A stretch of DNA of 64,000 bases, taken from Cycloclasticus pugetii PS-1. GTDB lineage: Bacteria > Pseudomonadota > Gammaproteobacteria > Methylococcales > Cycloclasticaceae. The DNA is taken from positions 1,798,001 to 1,862,000 of the forward strand of contig NZ_ARVU01000001.1 of the NCBI RefSeq assembly GCF_000384415.1. Direction: 5' to 3'. Below the pieces are notes generated by a model. It was not told the DNA's origin. It saw nothing but the letters and a program-made list of their open reading frames with translations, and ran no database searches. Position 1 is the first letter of the stretch. The number at the start of each line of letters is the position of its first letter. Position numbers and translations under genes: made by a program. Positions 63,248 through 64,000 of the stretch are shown piece after piece.

Positions 63248-64000
63248 ATGCGCAACATAAAACTTTTTTCTTTTCGATTAGCATTAACCCTTCTATTAAC
63301 GCTAGTCTCTATTAGTGCTTGCGCCTCAACATCGTCGTCGCCTAGCAACCCTAGCCTTTATCACGACTTTATTGAAAAAATGGTCGAAGAGCACCAATTT
63401 AATCGTGACGAATTAACAACCTTATTAAATAAATCGGTTGTTAAAGAAAGCATCTTAAAAGCCATGTCATCACCGGCGGAGAAACGCCTAGAGTGGCACA
63501 GTTACCGTAATATTTTTCTTAAACCTAATCGCATTAATGGCGGTATAAAATTCTGGAAAGAAAACAAAGACCTATTGGATGCCGCCACCGAAAAATATGG
63601 CGTACCAGCAGAAATCATTGTCGCCATTATTGGTGTTGAAACACGTTATGGTGGCAACACAGGGTCTTATAAAGTCCTCGATGCCCTAACAACCCTTGGT
63701 TTTCATTTTCCAAAACGCGCTAAGTTCTTTCAACGTGAGTTAGAGCATTTCTTATTACTGTGTCGTGAAGAAGGCTTTGACCCTTATGAACCCAAAGGGT
63801 CTTATGCTGGAGCCATGGGGAAGTCTCAATTTATTTCAAGCAGCTACCGTGCTTACGCTGTTGATGGTGATGGCGATAACAAGCGGGACTTGTGGAATAG
63901 CCAGGCTGATATCATTAACAGCGTGGCCAATTACTTTTCAAGACATGGTTGGAAAAACACAGACCTAGTCACACAACAAACTAACGTTACAGGTGATGCT
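63248..64000 (+). CDS. mltB: membrane-bound lytic transglycosylase B, 3' end missing
   Basis: Periplasmic lipoprotein that cleaves peptidoglycan glycan strands to 1,6-anhydro ends. 251 codons are visible and the frame is open at the window edge; the family is usually about 330-360 residues. Signal with lipobox ISAC (Cys25). The catalytic Glu lies in AIIGVETRYGGNTG, and DPYEPKGSYAGAMGKSQFIS plus the WNSQADIINSVANYF repeat follow. Starts 9 nt after rodA; AAGGAC precedes the ATG. Confidence 0.94.
   Translation, partial: MRNIKLFSFRLALTLLLTLVSISACASTSSSPSNPSLYHDFIEKMVEEHQFNRDELTTLLNKSVVKESILKAMSSPAEKRLEWHSYRNIFLKPNRINGGIKFWKENKDLLDAATEKYGVPAEIIVAIIGVETRYGGNTGSYKVLDALTTLGFHFPKRAKFFQRELEHFLLLCREEGFDPYEPKGSYAGAMGKSQFISSSYRAYAVDGDGDNKRDLWNSQADIINSVANYFSRHGWKNTDLVTQQTNVTGDA

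Overview
The window is a contiguous piece of a gammaproteobacterial chromosome with moderate-to-low GC. Every locus matches gammaproteobacterial gene order: tRNA-Tyr/Gly/Thr-tufB-tRNA-Trp-secE-nusG-rplKAJL-rpoBC, the str/S10/spc/alpha ribosomal block, lolB-ispE-tRNA-Gln-prs-rplY-pth, hemA-prfA-prmC and gatCAB divergent from mreBCD-mrdAB-mltB. The 180-kDa-type NAD-glutamate dehydrogenase, three-helix SecE, CysB and an iron-sulfur APS reductase fit a free-living aerobic, possibly marine lineage such as the Cycloclasticus/Methylophaga group. That lineage is a guess; no rRNA gene is present to settle it.

Layout. 1-3.4 kb: a large NAD-glutamate dehydrogenase cut by the window edge, then a PilZ protein. 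4.2-7.6 kb: a tungstate ABC transporter (tupABC) overlapping into moeA, a tungsten/molybdenum uptake and cofactor unit. 7.7-12.8 kb: a nuclease lipoprotein, then a sulfur/thiol group (gshA, APS reductase cysH, cysB, a TauE/SafE permease). 12.9-13.2 kb: 7Fe ferredoxin fdxA, ending at a perfect palindromic bidirectional terminator shared with the ribosomal array.

13.3-30.9 kb, minus strand: 32 translation and transcription genes from rpsL to rplQ with no intergenic gap over 76 nt, headed by a near-consensus promoter at 31.0 kb. 31.1-44.6 kb, minus strand: the second great expression operon, tRNA-Tyr, tRNA-Gly, tRNA-Thr, tufB, tRNA-Trp, secE, nusG, rplKAJL, rpoBC. It starts at another near-consensus promoter (44.6 kb) and has an L10-type leader before rplJ, a processing-type hairpin before rpoB and a terminator after rpoC. 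Two almost identical tuf genes sit one in each operon.

44.6-50.2 kb, minus strand: pth, rplY, prs, tRNA-Gln, ispE, lolB and a TPR lipoprotein. 50.4-54.0 kb, plus strand: hemA, prfA, prmC and a JAMM/M67 metallopeptidase. 54.0-57.7 kb, minus strand: a small TPR-like lipoprotein and gatB, gatA, gatC. 57.8-64.0 kb, plus strand: the rod-shape/elongasome operon mreB, mreC, mreD, mrdA (PBP2), rodA and mltB, which runs off the end.

This is mostly core housekeeping DNA. I see no mobile element, prophage, CRISPR array, rRNA gene or defence island, and nothing I would call a new multi-gene system. The points most worth a second look are small: an apparent AUA start codon for mreC, a terminator-like perfect palindrome inside the first codons of pth, near-complete homogenisation of the two tuf genes, and the regulatory hairpins around rplJ and rpoB. 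Coordinates and motifs were read by eye; nothing was checked against a database.
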